A DNA stretch of 30,488 bases from Sulfidibacterium sp964588415 (GTDB lineage: Bacteria; Bacteroidota; Bacteroidia; Bacteroidales; F082): assembly GCA_964588415.1 (NCBI GenBank), contig CAZPPK010000014.1, positions 1-30,488 of the forward strand. The letters run 5' to 3'. The position numbers and the translations under genes are program-made. How positions within the stretch are numbered: position 1 is the stretch's first letter; each line of letters begins with the position of its first letter. This document shows, in pieces, positions 14,873-24,084 of the stretch. The notes beneath the pieces were generated by a model. The model was given only the letters and a program-made list of their open reading frames with translations, did no database searches and had not been told where the DNA came from.

Positions 14873-16434
14873 AAGTTCACCTACTGTATCGAAATGAAGA
14901 TTTTAATCCCGGACAGGATTTGCCTTGGAATGCCGATGCAATGATGCAGGATTTGGAACTAAATACGCTCCTGACAGCTATGGCAAAGGAAGATGACTTT
15001 ACTTATGAAGTAGTAAAAATGGTTATTTTATCCGGTCTTGATAATGATGCAGACATCATCCGGTACCGGCAGCAAATTCTTCGTGATTGTCTGAAAAACT
15101 CCATTATTATCGATAAAATTTATGAGATTGCTGTTGAAGCAATTGAAAAAGAGAAAGAAAATTATCTCGGTATATTTAGTGATTACCCCGATGCCATTTT
15201 GAGCCGTTCCATAAGGGTCCTGCATATTTTCATTGAAGAACTCAAAAGACTTCGAACTATTGCTGTTAAACATTCTGGCAGTTTTGATTCTGAAGGATTT
15301 ACACATCTTTTTGAAATGCTCAAACAGGAACTTACTGATGACTATTTTGAAGAAATGCAAAATCATCTTGCAGCATTGAAATTTAAAAACGGAGTTTTGA
15401 TTAGCGCACAGTTGGGGGAGGGGAATAAAGGGAAGAATTACAAACTACGTAAAATCAGGTATGAAAAACAGAATTGGTTGCAGCATCTAATCTCTAATTA
15501 TATTGTTCCATGGCTTCATAACAGCGATAGAAAATGGTTGAAGCGACTCTTTGAAAAAAATTCAGAGTCGGATGTCTATAATTTTTATATTAGCTATCGT
15601 GACGAGAGCGGAATAAGGGCTTTAAGCCATTTAAAAGATGAAGGTATTAACCTTGTTGCAAACTCTTTATCCCAATCTGATGACCATATTCTCAGTTTCT
15701 TTATTAATTTAAAAACAGAGCTTGCCTTTTATCAGGGCTGCCAAAACTTATATGAACAATTGGTTGTGCTGCAAGCTCCGGTTTCTTTCCCTGAGCCGAC
15801 AGAAACCGGAAAGCGCATTCACAACTTCAGCGGATTATATGATGCATGCCTGGCCTTGACCATAAATCATAATGTTGTAGGGAATGACATTACTGCAGAA
15901 GGCAAATACTTTTTCATGGTTACCGGGGCAAATCAAGGTGGAAAATCTACTTTTTTGCGAAGCATAGGGCTGGCCCAATTAATGATGCAAAGCGGAATGT
16001 TTGTACCGGCCATTCATTTTAGCGCCAACATTTGCGATTCGCTTTTAACACACTTTAAAAGGGAAGAAGATGTAGATATGGAAAGCGGGAAATTAGATGA
16101 AGAACTGAACCGGATGGACAAAATTATCAACCATATCACTCCAAACTCTGTTTTGCTGTTTAATGAGTCATTTGGTGCCACAAATGAAAGAGAAGGTTCT
16201 GAAATTGCAAATCAGATTGTTAGTGCCTTGTTAGAGATGCGGATAAAGATTTTTTTCGTAACTCATTTATATGAATTTGCTCATAATTTTTATCATGAAA
16301 ACAGGATTAAAACTATTTTCCTGAGGGCAGAACGGCAAGTTGACGGAACACGAACGTTTAAATTAATGGTAGGAGCACCTTTACAGACCAGCTATGGCAA
16401 AGATTTGTACGATGAAATTTTTGTCAATACCTGA
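14869..16434 (+). CDS. MutS-domain-V ATPase, second of a tandem pair
   Basis: This 521-residue paralogue of the preceding gene starts at the ATGA overlap. It has a helical region at about 40-300 and a MutS ATPase at about 330-521. Walker A is TGANQGGKST (Gly353-Thr361) and Walker B is VLLFNESF (Asn432-Glu433), again Asn for Asp. Next come GATNEREGSEIA and an intact H-loop FVTHLYE (His466). No mismatch-recognition, clamp or MutS2-type Smr nuclease domain is evident. The pattern matches short MutS-related proteins of unknown role rather than MutS1 or MutS2. With its partner lacking the H-loop His, the two might form an asymmetric ATPase, as in eukaryotic MutS heterodimers; that is inference. 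Confidence 0.8.
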   Translation: MKVHLLYRNEDFNPGQDLPWNADAMMQDLELNTLLTAMAKEDDFTYEVVKMVILSGLDNDADIIRYRQQILRDCLKNSIIIDKIYEIAVEAIEKEKENYLGIFSDYPDAILSRSIRVLHIFIEELKRLRTIAVKHSGSFDSEGFTHLFEMLKQELTDDYFEEMQNHLAALKFKNGVLISAQLGEGNKGKNYKLRKIRYEKQNWLQHLISNYIVPWLHNSDRKWLKRLFEKNSESDVYNFYISYRDESGIRALSHLKDEGINLVANSLSQSDDHILSFFINLKTELAFYQGCQNLYEQLVVLQAPVSFPEPTETGKRIHNFSGLYDACLALTINHNVVGNDITAEGKYFFMVTGANQGGKSTFLRSIGLAQLMMQSGMFVPAIHFSANICDSLLTHFKREEDVDMESGKLDEELNRMDKIINHITPNSVLLFNESFGATNEREGSEIANQIVSALLEMRIKIFFVTHLYEFAHNFYHENRIKTIFLRAERQVDGTRTFKLMVGAPLQTSYGKDLYDEIFVNT

Positions 16435-16530
16435 TCACTTTTTTCGTAAATGGACAAGATGTTCCCCAAAACTTTAGCTCGGGAAACCGATGTAAAGAAT
16501 ATTGGTTGCAAGCAGCTACAAACATGAAAT

Positions 16531-19509
16531 TTATTTAGGTTTTATCACAATCCCCAGATTTTTCTTTCCGTCAATCTTGATAACCAAAGGTTCGCGAAAC
16601 TGCACATGCCGGATTATTTCGTTTTCAAAAACTGCAGGTTGCCGGTCCAGAAACTTCAAGTCAAATATCCCATCCTCCATGTATGGATTTACGGTAAAAT
16701 ATCCTACCCTGAATGAAGTCAGGTTCTGAAAAAAATGGGTTCCCTGACTTGGGTCAATGCGGTAATTTTTAAGTCCGGATTCCACAATTAACCTTGCAGA
16801 TGAAATTTGCGACCATTTTACCGGAACCCCCAATGAAGGATCTGTAGAACCCCACCGGCCGGGACCAATAAGAATGTAATTTTTATTTTCATCATCGAAT
16901 TTCTTATTAATCTCACCAATAAGTGCTGCCGTTTCCTGATTTCTTAATGCATTAAAAGTTTGTGGCCTGACATAAACCACATCTTTAATGTCTTCAATCA
17001 TTCCGTTGCCCAGAGCTGAATTGGAAAGTATGATGCAGTTTTTCTCTTCTATATTTTTCATGCTCAGGTGTACCGTCTCACTTTTGCTGGCAATAGGCCT
17101 TATTTGCAACAGATAGAAAGTGATCTTTTGATTTTTTTTCACATTTAAATCCACGACAAATTCCATCTCAACAGGTTTGTCCATTTCCTTGGAACCGAGA
17201 TAAAGGATTTTTTGAAGGATTTCGGCTAATGGAAATGTATTGTGCTTGAGAATAGAAGAAAAGGTTATGATCTTTTTACCTTCGTAATTGTAGCCATCGC
17301 GAATAATGTTGTTTTGCAGGTCGTAAGTGCTGGCGATTTTCTTAATGGAGCCATCTTTTTCGGCTCGTTTTATGCTCAGTTTTACAAGGTTTGCACCGTC
17401 ATTGGTGTTTGGGGTAAACTTATCGGGCGACAGATCCAGAGCATAGAAATATTTCTGCGTGTCCCGTAAAGTAGTTAAGGGAGTGGCCGTTTGAATAATT
17501 TTGGTCGGATATCTTGGAGAAAAGCGCAATGATGACCCCCCGCCATCAACAATATATTTCCCCAGACCCAGAGCAATGCTGGCTGTTCCGTCTTCCGGTT
17601 TCTCGGGAGGAATAGGATAGAAATCCAGCGAACGTGCCACCCCGGAGAGTGTGGGATAGAAATAATTTTCATATCTCGTTCCACAGACTTCCTGCAACAC
17701 AACTGCCATTTTCTCTTCATCAATCACATTGGCAGTTGCTTTCATATAGGCTTTGCTGTCAGCAAAAAAAGCTGAAGCATAAACGCTTTTGACCGCCAAA
17801 TTTACCATTTCCGCTTTTTTGTTCAGATCTTGTTCAACAGTTGGGATCATGTAAGTATTGTAGATCCCGGCAAAAGGTTGATAATGAGAATCTTCTAATA
17901 AGCTTGATGAACGTACTGCCAAAGGATTATTCACCCTTGATGTGATGGTAAACAGATCTTCCTGAACATTTTCGGGCAAACTTGCATCGGCAAAAAACCG
18001 AAGAATATCACTATCACTGTACTTATCCGACAGGGCAATGGGGTAAAGCTTATTCGACTCCATAAACTCATCGAAAACATCGGTGCCCAGAACCACGGTT
18101 TTGGGAATAGAAATATCCACATAGGGATACAGACGGTAAAGCTGGTTCCGGTTGATGAGGGAATCAAGGAAGGCAAGTCCCCTTGCTTTTCCTCCGATGG
18201 AACCTTCACCAATACGGGCAATGGTAAAATACTGGTCGAAAGTTTCGCGGTCAAACTGGGAGATTACGCCGCGGGATTTGGTAATCCTGAAACTGCTGAT
18301 GGCATTAAAAATGAAATAGCGTACTTCACGAATGTTTTCAAAATCATCAGCGGTGAAACTTTGGAAGATCTGCGCGAGCGAAAAAAGAGCCCTCGCACGA
18401 AGCCATTTAGAGAAGTGCTCTTTTTCTATATGATACCGAAGCGATTCCTGGGGTATTTGAAAGATATTTTCCTGCATGCCTTTCAAATTATGAGCCCTTC
18501 CAACTTCCGCCCCGGTTCTCGGGTCTTTGAACACAAAATCACCAAAAGCAAAATAGTTCTTGATAAATTCACGTAAATCGTAAGTCAGACTGGGGGAGTT
18601 TTTCACAAGGAATCCTACTTCCAGTGCTTTGGCTTTCTGAATGTTGTCAGGATCGGAAGATTGCAACAGCATGGGAAGAAAAGGATTTTCCTTTTTAATC
18701 CGCTTGAATAAACGGATTCCGGCTTCCAGATCCTTTTTGCCACGCCGGGGATAACTGATATCGGAAATAATCCCCAACAGGTTTTTCATATATTTTTTAT
18801 AAAGAAATACGCCTTCTTCATAGTTGGTGGCCAGTAAGATTTTCGGACGTCCGCGTGCACGCAACATTTTCTGATGCTCGTTTAATCCTTCAGTTACAAA
18901 AGCCTGCGACTGCTTGAATAAAATTTTATAAATGTTAGGCAAGTAGCTGGAGTAAAAACGTACATTGTCTTCCACAAGGATGATAGCCTGAACACCGACC
19001 TCCCTTACATCATGTTCAACATTCATTTTATCTTCTATCAACTTGATAATGGCCATCAGTAAATCGTTGTTTCCCAGCCAGCTGAAAACATAATCAATGG
19101 AACTTAAATCCAATCTTTCAATATTCAGCCGTGTTTCCCTTGAAAAAGGAGACAATGCCACAAAAGGAATGTCGGGATAGTCGGCTTTGACATCCTTGGC
19201 CAGTTTGAAAGTGCCTTTAGTGTTAAAACTAAGCATTGAAATAACCAGATCGATGGACTCTTCTTTCAGTATTTTCAAAGCTTCTTTTTGCGAAGTAGTT
19301 TTGATGATTCGGGGTGGATAGCGAAGGTTCAGAGTCATGTATTCGTTAAAAATCTGCTCTTCAATCCTACCGTCTTCTTCCAAAACAAAGGCATCATAAA
19401 CACTGGTTACCAGCAATACATGATAAATCCGTTTCCTGATAAGTTTGCTGAAAGAAGTTTCATTAAAGAAAAAATCGGTGGATGTAAAATCTTTTTTCCC
19501 TGGGATCAT
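16531..19509 (-). CDS. Receiver-like domains fused to a PEP synthase-type ATP-grasp domain
   Basis: This 992-residue protein starts with a receiver-like domain at about 28-165 whose phospho-acceptor Asp position reads Ser91 (DLVISMLS). A second, more canonical receiver covers about 173-320 (AIILVEDN, Asp250 in GIISDISYP, Ser284/285, Lys303). A PPDK_N/PEP synthase ATP-grasp domain covers about 425-800 (RIGEGSIGGKARGLAF, PLAVRSSSLLEDS, VVLQEVCG). The C-terminal region has ILIGPGRWGSTDPSLGVPV and SQGTHFFQNL. I do not see the swivelling phospho-His domain or the PEP-binding barrel of true PEP synthase, so it should not be annotated as a full one. It may be a two-component-controlled phosphotransfer enzyme. 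It is convergent with the MutS pair. Confidence 0.75.
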   Translation of the reverse strand: MIPGKKDFTSTDFFFNETSFSKLIRKRIYHVLLVTSVYDAFVLEEDGRIEEQIFNEYMTLNLRYPPRIIKTTSQKEALKILKEESIDLVISMLSFNTKGTFKLAKDVKADYPDIPFVALSPFSRETRLNIERLDLSSIDYVFSWLGNNDLLMAIIKLIEDKMNVEHDVREVGVQAIILVEDNVRFYSSYLPNIYKILFKQSQAFVTEGLNEHQKMLRARGRPKILLATNYEEGVFLYKKYMKNLLGIISDISYPRRGKKDLEAGIRLFKRIKKENPFLPMLLQSSDPDNIQKAKALEVGFLVKNSPSLTYDLREFIKNYFAFGDFVFKDPRTGAEVGRAHNLKGMQENIFQIPQESLRYHIEKEHFSKWLRARALFSLAQIFQSFTADDFENIREVRYFIFNAISSFRITKSRGVISQFDRETFDQYFTIARIGEGSIGGKARGLAFLDSLINRNQLYRLYPYVDISIPKTVVLGTDVFDEFMESNKLYPIALSDKYSDSDILRFFADASLPENVQEDLFTITSRVNNPLAVRSSSLLEDSHYQPFAGIYNTYMIPTVEQDLNKKAEMVNLAVKSVYASAFFADSKAYMKATANVIDEEKMAVVLQEVCGTRYENYFYPTLSGVARSLDFYPIPPEKPEDGTASIALGLGKYIVDGGGSSLRFSPRYPTKIIQTATPLTTLRDTQKYFYALDLSPDKFTPNTNDGANLVKLSIKRAEKDGSIKKIASTYDLQNNIIRDGYNYEGKKIITFSSILKHNTFPLAEILQKILYLGSKEMDKPVEMEFVVDLNVKKNQKITFYLLQIRPIASKSETVHLSMKNIEEKNCIILSNSALGNGMIEDIKDVVYVRPQTFNALRNQETAALIGEINKKFDDENKNYILIGPGRWGSTDPSLGVPVKWSQISSARLIVESGLKNYRIDPSQGTHFFQNLTSFRVGYFTVNPYMEDGIFDLKFLDRQPAVFENEIIRHVQFREPLVIKIDGKKNLGIVIKPK

Positions 19510-19624
19510 AGTTCAACTTTAAAGGACAAAGATAGACTAGAATGTTTTATACTGAACCGTAATAACCATTCTTAGACATAACTTTTGAGAGTATCTCAAT
19601 CCGGAGAATAGGTTTTTCACCTTA

Positions 19625-21157
19625 TCAGTAAAAGACCTGATTTCCTTTGGAACCGACCACAAATATTCTTTCCTGAAGGGGAAGCTCGTTGTCAGTCAGA
19701 AGGAAAAGGCCATTATCCGGCAATTGTGCACTGATCCCTTTTTTGCTTCCGATGAATGAAAACAAGGGAGTCCAGTTGCCTTCCCAGACATATAAAGTGT
19801 ATGATATTCCTTGAACTAATTTTTGATAGGGGCCTGTACTTTTGAGTAATACATTTTGTTTTGAAGAAAAGTCCGGGATCAGTGAATGCTGTATGCCCTG
19901 TTTACCCAAAATAAAGGGGGCACTGACCCAGAAAAGTCGGTGTTTTTCAAGCCGTACCGGCAAATACACAATATTGGTTCCCATCCGTTGAAAGGTTACG
20001 ATGGAATCTTTTGATGGAATTCCCCAGCTGATCGGATGCCAGTCGCCATCGTTGAAAACGGCAAGATATGCATAATCAGTTTTTTTGTTACAGCTTATGC
20101 TTACAGTTTCGGACGATAATTCGTTGGTTATATCCAGATAATAATAGTCGCCGAGAAACGGCGGTGTTGTCTCGTGGATGTCTTTCTGGGCAAACAAACT
20201 TGTTTTAATCTTTTCATAAGTTCGGCGGTAAACTTTGGCCACACGGCCAGGATTATCTAGTTTTTTGACTTTTGTAGGAAACTCAAGCCGGAGTTCGGAA
20301 TTGTCGGGTAGAAGAACAGTTGTCCAGGCATAACCGAAAGAAGTATCAGCCAGGAAAGGGATGTAGTCGAGACTGGCTGCAATTCCAAAGCTTCTCAGTA
20401 CCTTGATCTTATAAATATTGATATCGTAGAAGTTTCCGTAACCTGAATGTTCGAGTTGTGAGATGGTCTGCACATTGACTTCTTTGTTGTAGCTGTCTTT
20501 GTAATGGATTTTCTGATTTATAAGTTTATTCAACAGTAGGGCAATATCGATGATATGCAGATCATGACTGTTTTTCATTTCAGAACCATACTCATCAATT
20601 AAATGTTTTCTAAACGGTTCTACGGTTTCGTTGGCACAACGATAGGGTAGAATCCAACGACAAAATTGTGCGAAGTCATAAGATTTGCTCCGGGGATTAG
20701 TTGTATAAGCTTTGTATGCCTCATCAACATTTTGGATGAGAAATGCGGCGCTCAACTGATTTTTATCCACCCAGAAGCTGTCGGCACGGCAAGAAAGCGT
20801 TCCCACCACATTTTCAACAGAATCCCAATTATCCTCCAGTGCATTATAATTCTTGTATTTTGCCGGTGGAAAATGATATTGATGTCCTAATGAATCTTGG
20901 ACACTGTATTGCACTGTGTAGTTCCCATCCATATTTGCAATGAGCCAGTAAAGAGCTTTTAGCTTGTTTGAATCTTCCGGAATGCTATAGTGAATAATGG
21001 CCTTCATGAATTCCGGACCGTTAATGTCTGAAGATACGATGGTTTTGCGGACGGACTCAGGTATTCCGGGACGGGTGGATTTCAGACATTGCCAGCTAAA
21101 AAAACTGAACAATGCAAGAACCATCAGGAGCTGTATGGAATTGTTTTTCAATCTCAT
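19625..21157 (-). CDS. Secreted protein with degenerate transglutaminase-like core
   Basis: This 510-residue protein has an N-terminal hydrophobic segment and Cys24 (LFSFFSWQC), so it is probably a lipoprotein, although the lipobox is imperfect. The region at about 205-290 looks like a transglutaminase-like fold (GNFYDINIYKIKVLRSFGIA, then GYAWTTVLLPD). The nucleophilic Cys position reads Phe243 and the His position of HAW reads Tyr276, so catalysis is not expected. The C-terminal half has beta-rich repeats of a kind common in Bacteroidota surface proteins (AYLAVFNDGDWHPISWG, IVYLPVRLEKH). Such proteins may serve as binding or scaffold modules at the cell surface. The exact function is unknown. 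It lies 115 bases downstream of the PEP synthase-like start on the same strand. Confidence 0.65.
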   Translation of the reverse strand: MRLKNNSIQLLMVLALFSFFSWQCLKSTRPGIPESVRKTIVSSDINGPEFMKAIIHYSIPEDSNKLKALYWLIANMDGNYTVQYSVQDSLGHQYHFPPAKYKNYNALEDNWDSVENVVGTLSCRADSFWVDKNQLSAAFLIQNVDEAYKAYTTNPRSKSYDFAQFCRWILPYRCANETVEPFRKHLIDEYGSEMKNSHDLHIIDIALLLNKLINQKIHYKDSYNKEVNVQTISQLEHSGYGNFYDINIYKIKVLRSFGIAASLDYIPFLADTSFGYAWTTVLLPDNSELRLEFPTKVKKLDNPGRVAKVYRRTYEKIKTSLFAQKDIHETTPPFLGDYYYLDITNELSSETVSISCNKKTDYAYLAVFNDGDWHPISWGIPSKDSIVTFQRMGTNIVYLPVRLEKHRLFWVSAPFILGKQGIQHSLIPDFSSKQNVLLKSTGPYQKLVQGISYTLYVWEGNWTPLFSFIGSKKGISAQLPDNGLFLLTDNELPLQERIFVVGSKGNQVFY

Positions 21158-21214
21158 GCTACCATCTTCACGTTGCTTGGAAACAATGAACTGCTACTCC
21201 AGCATACGGCATTA

Positions 21215-21246
21215 AATTTAAGCAATTTTGAGTTTGTGCTTAAATT
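21215..21246. terminator. AT-rich perfect inverted repeat, possible terminator
   Basis: The arms aatttaagca and tgcttaaatt (10 bp, perfect) enclose a 12-base loop in the gap after batE (minus strand) and before the transglutaminase-like gene. On the minus strand it could end the bat transcript. It is weak because it is AT-rich, and it could instead be an operator for the downstream gene. Confidence 0.4.
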
Positions 21247-21296
21247 AAATTTTTGAAGACAATAAAAGGTGGAAAGTTCGTTTCTGAAAAGTCAAA

Positions 21297-22064
21297 TCAG
21301 ATTTTCTGCAAAGAAGCTTCCGGAAGCCAGCCGATGCTTCCGTTGCGGATTTTAATCTTAATCCAGCCGTCCACATGGTCCCTGATCTGAACTTTGGTTC
21401 CTGAATGAAGCACAAAAAGATCTACACTACTTGGTGAAGGTGAACTTTTTACCGTAACAGAAGGTGTAAACACAATAGCTTCATTATGGTTTTCGGAATA
21501 ATAGGTTCTTTGTGATGCCAGTCCCAGGCTGGTAATGCTGGTCAGGAGAAAAATGAATCCAAAAAAGAACGACCATTTGCGGGTATGCCGTTCGTGCGAC
21601 AAAATGAAAATACCTGCAAAAAAGATCAAAACCGTAAAAGATAAAATGAAGAGTGTCGTCCATGTATCTGGTCCAAACAAATTGTAGAAATAATTCCACC
21701 ATCTTTTCAGGAAGAATTCGGGAACAGGTTCAATTTTATCCACTATCATACTGTTGGCAATTCCCAAATTGTATTGGATATTTTCGTTGTTGTTAGGATC
21801 AAGTTTTTTTGCTTTTTCGTAATAAAGAATGGCCTCAGGAATATTTTTCTTTCTGAAATAGGTATTGCCAAGATTATAGTAAAGTTTTGGAGAAACATAT
21901 CCTTCTTTGGTGATTTGACTGTACAAAGCCAGTGCAGCATCATACTGCTGATGATCGTAAGCATTGTTTGCTTTGGTCATCAAAGAATCCAGATTTGAAG
22001 CAGAAAGGTTCAATGCCAGACCGCCAAAAATCAGAAGGATGATATATTTTAAATACTTTTTCAT
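21297..22064 (-). CDS. batE: BatE: TPR and SH3-domain membrane protein
   Basis: This 255-residue protein has a signal peptide at about 1-22 and TPR repeats at about 28-100 (LYYNLGNTYFRKKNIPEAIL, YYEKAKKLDPNNN). Two membrane segments lie at about 135-185, and a bacterial SH3-like domain at about 195-255 (VKSSPSPSSVDLFVLHSG, VDGWIKIKIRNGSIGWLPE). This order is typical of BatE in Bacteroidota. It is the last gene of the bat cluster, 40 bases after batD. In Bacteroides fragilis the bat genes are linked to aerotolerance. BatE probably acts on the periplasmic face with BatC as a TPR scaffold. Confidence 0.85.
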   Translation of the reverse strand: MKKYLKYIILLIFGGLALNLSASNLDSLMTKANNAYDHQQYDAALALYSQITKEGYVSPKLYYNLGNTYFRKKNIPEAILYYEKAKKLDPNNNENIQYNLGIANSMIVDKIEPVPEFFLKRWWNYFYNLFGPDTWTTLFILSFTVLIFFAGIFILSHERHTRKWSFFFGFIFLLTSITSLGLASQRTYYSENHNEAIVFTPSVTVKSSPSPSSVDLFVLHSGTKVQIRDHVDGWIKIKIRNGSIGWLPEASLQKI

Positions 22065-22104
22065 TTTCTCACAATTTGCATAACGTCAAATTATTCTTTC
22101 CTAT

Positions 22105-23985
22105 TTATTTTAACGACTTTTCAGCCTGCATGATCGCATCCATGGCTTCAGAATAAATGTTTTCCATTTTATCTTTGGTGTTGCCGGGTGCGAACCGGGC
22201 AAATTCAATACTGTTCAGCGTGGAAATGAATCCTGAAATGGTATCTTCAGAGACTTTTTTCTCTTCCAGTTTTTCTTTCACCGAATCCATGGACAGATCA
22301 GACTGTTTCAGGTTAAACTTGTCGATAATATAGCCCCACAAAGCAATTGCAATTTCGTCATAGAACGCTTTATCGTCGCCCCCTTTCTTTAATTTCTGTG
22401 CTTTCATCAAGCGGTTTCGTGCTACTTTATTGGCTTTTCTGTTTTTGAGTAAAGAGATGTTGGATTTTCTCTTTTCCTTCATTTTCCAAAAGATAATGGT
22501 CAGGATGAGCAATAGTATTATAGCACCCAGAATCACATAAAATAATGTTGACCCAAACAAATAATCGCTGGCTTTTATGAAATCATACGGACCGCTTTCG
22601 ATGTGATGAATGTCTTTTCCAAGGAATCTGATGTCTTCCTGGGCATTGCCTGTATAAACTACTCCGCTGTTCCCTTTTCCCTGAAAGACTTTAAGTTTGA
22701 TGGTATCGGAATGTTCTGTATGATATTTTTTGCCCGCAGGATTGAAATAAGAAAACGTAATGGGTTTGATCATCACTTCTCCTGGATTTCTGGGAATGGC
22801 GAGATAGTCGAATTCCATACTTCCCGAAATTCCGTCATTGGTTTTGATAATATTCGGAACCACCTTGGGGTCGTAAGTTTCAAAATCTGTAGGGAAGTTC
22901 ACTTTCGGTGCTGCAAGAAGTTCAAGGTTGCCTTTCCCTGTAATGGTGACCTTCAGCGTAAGAGCATCATTTGTACTTAGGTTTGGTTTGTCTACACTGG
23001 TTTCCATACGGTAATCACCAACGGCGCCGGAAAAATCAGCAGGCTGCCCCTTTTGGGGAAGTGGTTTCACATGCAAAACAACTGGATCTGAAACAAGCGT
23101 TTTGTTTATGTTTTTGACGTTTTGATTAAAGAACGGGTCGTTGAAAAAATCCTGAAACGGATCATTTCCACCGGAACGCTTTCTCTGAATTCTCATCTGA
23201 ACAGTACACTGTAACTGCAACGGATCAATGGTCAGTTTTCCTGTTTGCTGCGGGATCAAAGCCAACTTTCTTATAACGGCAACAACATATTGTTTGCCGT
23301 TAATCATTTTATTTTGCTGTTTAAGCGTGGTGTTTTTACTCAAAAGATCCTGAGACCAGAGCCCTTTAAAAGATGCAACTTTATCAATGGCAAGATTGGA
23401 AACCGGTACACGCGTGTAGATCTTGTAAGTCACTACGACCTGTTGGCCAATGTAGGGATGCGAATTATTAATGGAAGCCCTGATAAAAACATCTTTGCTA
23501 CTGACCGTTCCAACATTTTCAGTTGCCTGAGGTTGACTCCGCGAACCAGACATCCCTGATGAGCCCATGTTTGGGTTCGAAGTCTGTGCTTTGGCGCTTC
23601 CTTTTACTACATTGATCTGAAGGTTGTTGGATAAATATTTTTGCCCTTTAAAGGTAATGGTAGCAACCCCAATATGAATGGTCCCGGGTTTCTCGGCCAT
23701 TACAATGTAGGTATAGGAAACATCGTAAGACTGGCTGGTTTGTCCGTTAATAATCTGAAAGCTGGAACTTGTCGAAGTGTTTGGTCCTGAAAGAACTTGC
23801 AACCCCTGAAAGTTAGGCGGTGTAAAGTCAGAAGCATTTGCATTGACGTCATAAATAATTTGAAACTCTTGCCCCACAACAACTTGATGAGGTCCCCGGG
23901 CTATGAGATGAACTTCTCCTGCTACTGCAGTAAAATGCCAACTCAGCATAAATAGAAGCATGATATAAATCCCGGTTTTTTTCAT
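22105..23985 (-). CDS. batD: BatD: oxygen-tolerance membrane protein
   Basis: This 626-residue protein has a signal peptide at about 1-23 and Ig-like beta domains, including the BatD start HLIARGPHQVVVGQEFQIIY and later YIGQQVVVTYKIYTRVPV. The loop PFQDFFNDPFFNQ is typical of the family. A membrane helix lies near 480-503 (LFYVILGAIILLLILTIIFW), followed by a cytoplasmic helical tail. Length and layout fit BatD. It should present a large periplasmic domain as part of the BatABCDE assembly with the two vWA proteins. It is separated from batC by 99 bases without an obvious element. Confidence 0.88.
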   Translation of the reverse strand: MKKTGIYIMLLFMLSWHFTAVAGEVHLIARGPHQVVVGQEFQIIYDVNANASDFTPPNFQGLQVLSGPNTSTSSSFQIINGQTSQSYDVSYTYIVMAEKPGTIHIGVATITFKGQKYLSNNLQINVVKGSAKAQTSNPNMGSSGMSGSRSQPQATENVGTVSSKDVFIRASINNSHPYIGQQVVVTYKIYTRVPVSNLAIDKVASFKGLWSQDLLSKNTTLKQQNKMINGKQYVVAVIRKLALIPQQTGKLTIDPLQLQCTVQMRIQRKRSGGNDPFQDFFNDPFFNQNVKNINKTLVSDPVVLHVKPLPQKGQPADFSGAVGDYRMETSVDKPNLSTNDALTLKVTITGKGNLELLAAPKVNFPTDFETYDPKVVPNIIKTNDGISGSMEFDYLAIPRNPGEVMIKPITFSYFNPAGKKYHTEHSDTIKLKVFQGKGNSGVVYTGNAQEDIRFLGKDIHHIESGPYDFIKASDYLFGSTLFYVILGAIILLLILTIIFWKMKEKRKSNISLLKNRKANKVARNRLMKAQKLKKGGDDKAFYDEIAIALWGYIIDKFNLKQSDLSMDSVKEKLEEKKVSEDTISGFISTLNSIEFARFAPGNTKDKMENIYSEAMDAIMQAEKSLK

Positions 23986-24084
23986 AGATGTGCCATATTT
24001 TATTCAAAAATAGGATTAATTTTAAATCGTCAGGCCGGATATTTTATTGCCCTTTTCAAAAAGTTTTCTCTCTTTTGGAAAATC

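Noticed and set aside
13334..16434. Classical mismatch-repair MutS or MutS2
   Set aside because: Domain I with its Phe-x-Glu motif is absent, the proteins are about 510-520 residues, no Smr nuclease domain is seen, and Walker B is altered.
16435..16530. Terminator between the convergent MutS-like and PEP synthase-like genes
   Set aside because: I found no convincing hairpin with a T-run in this gap.
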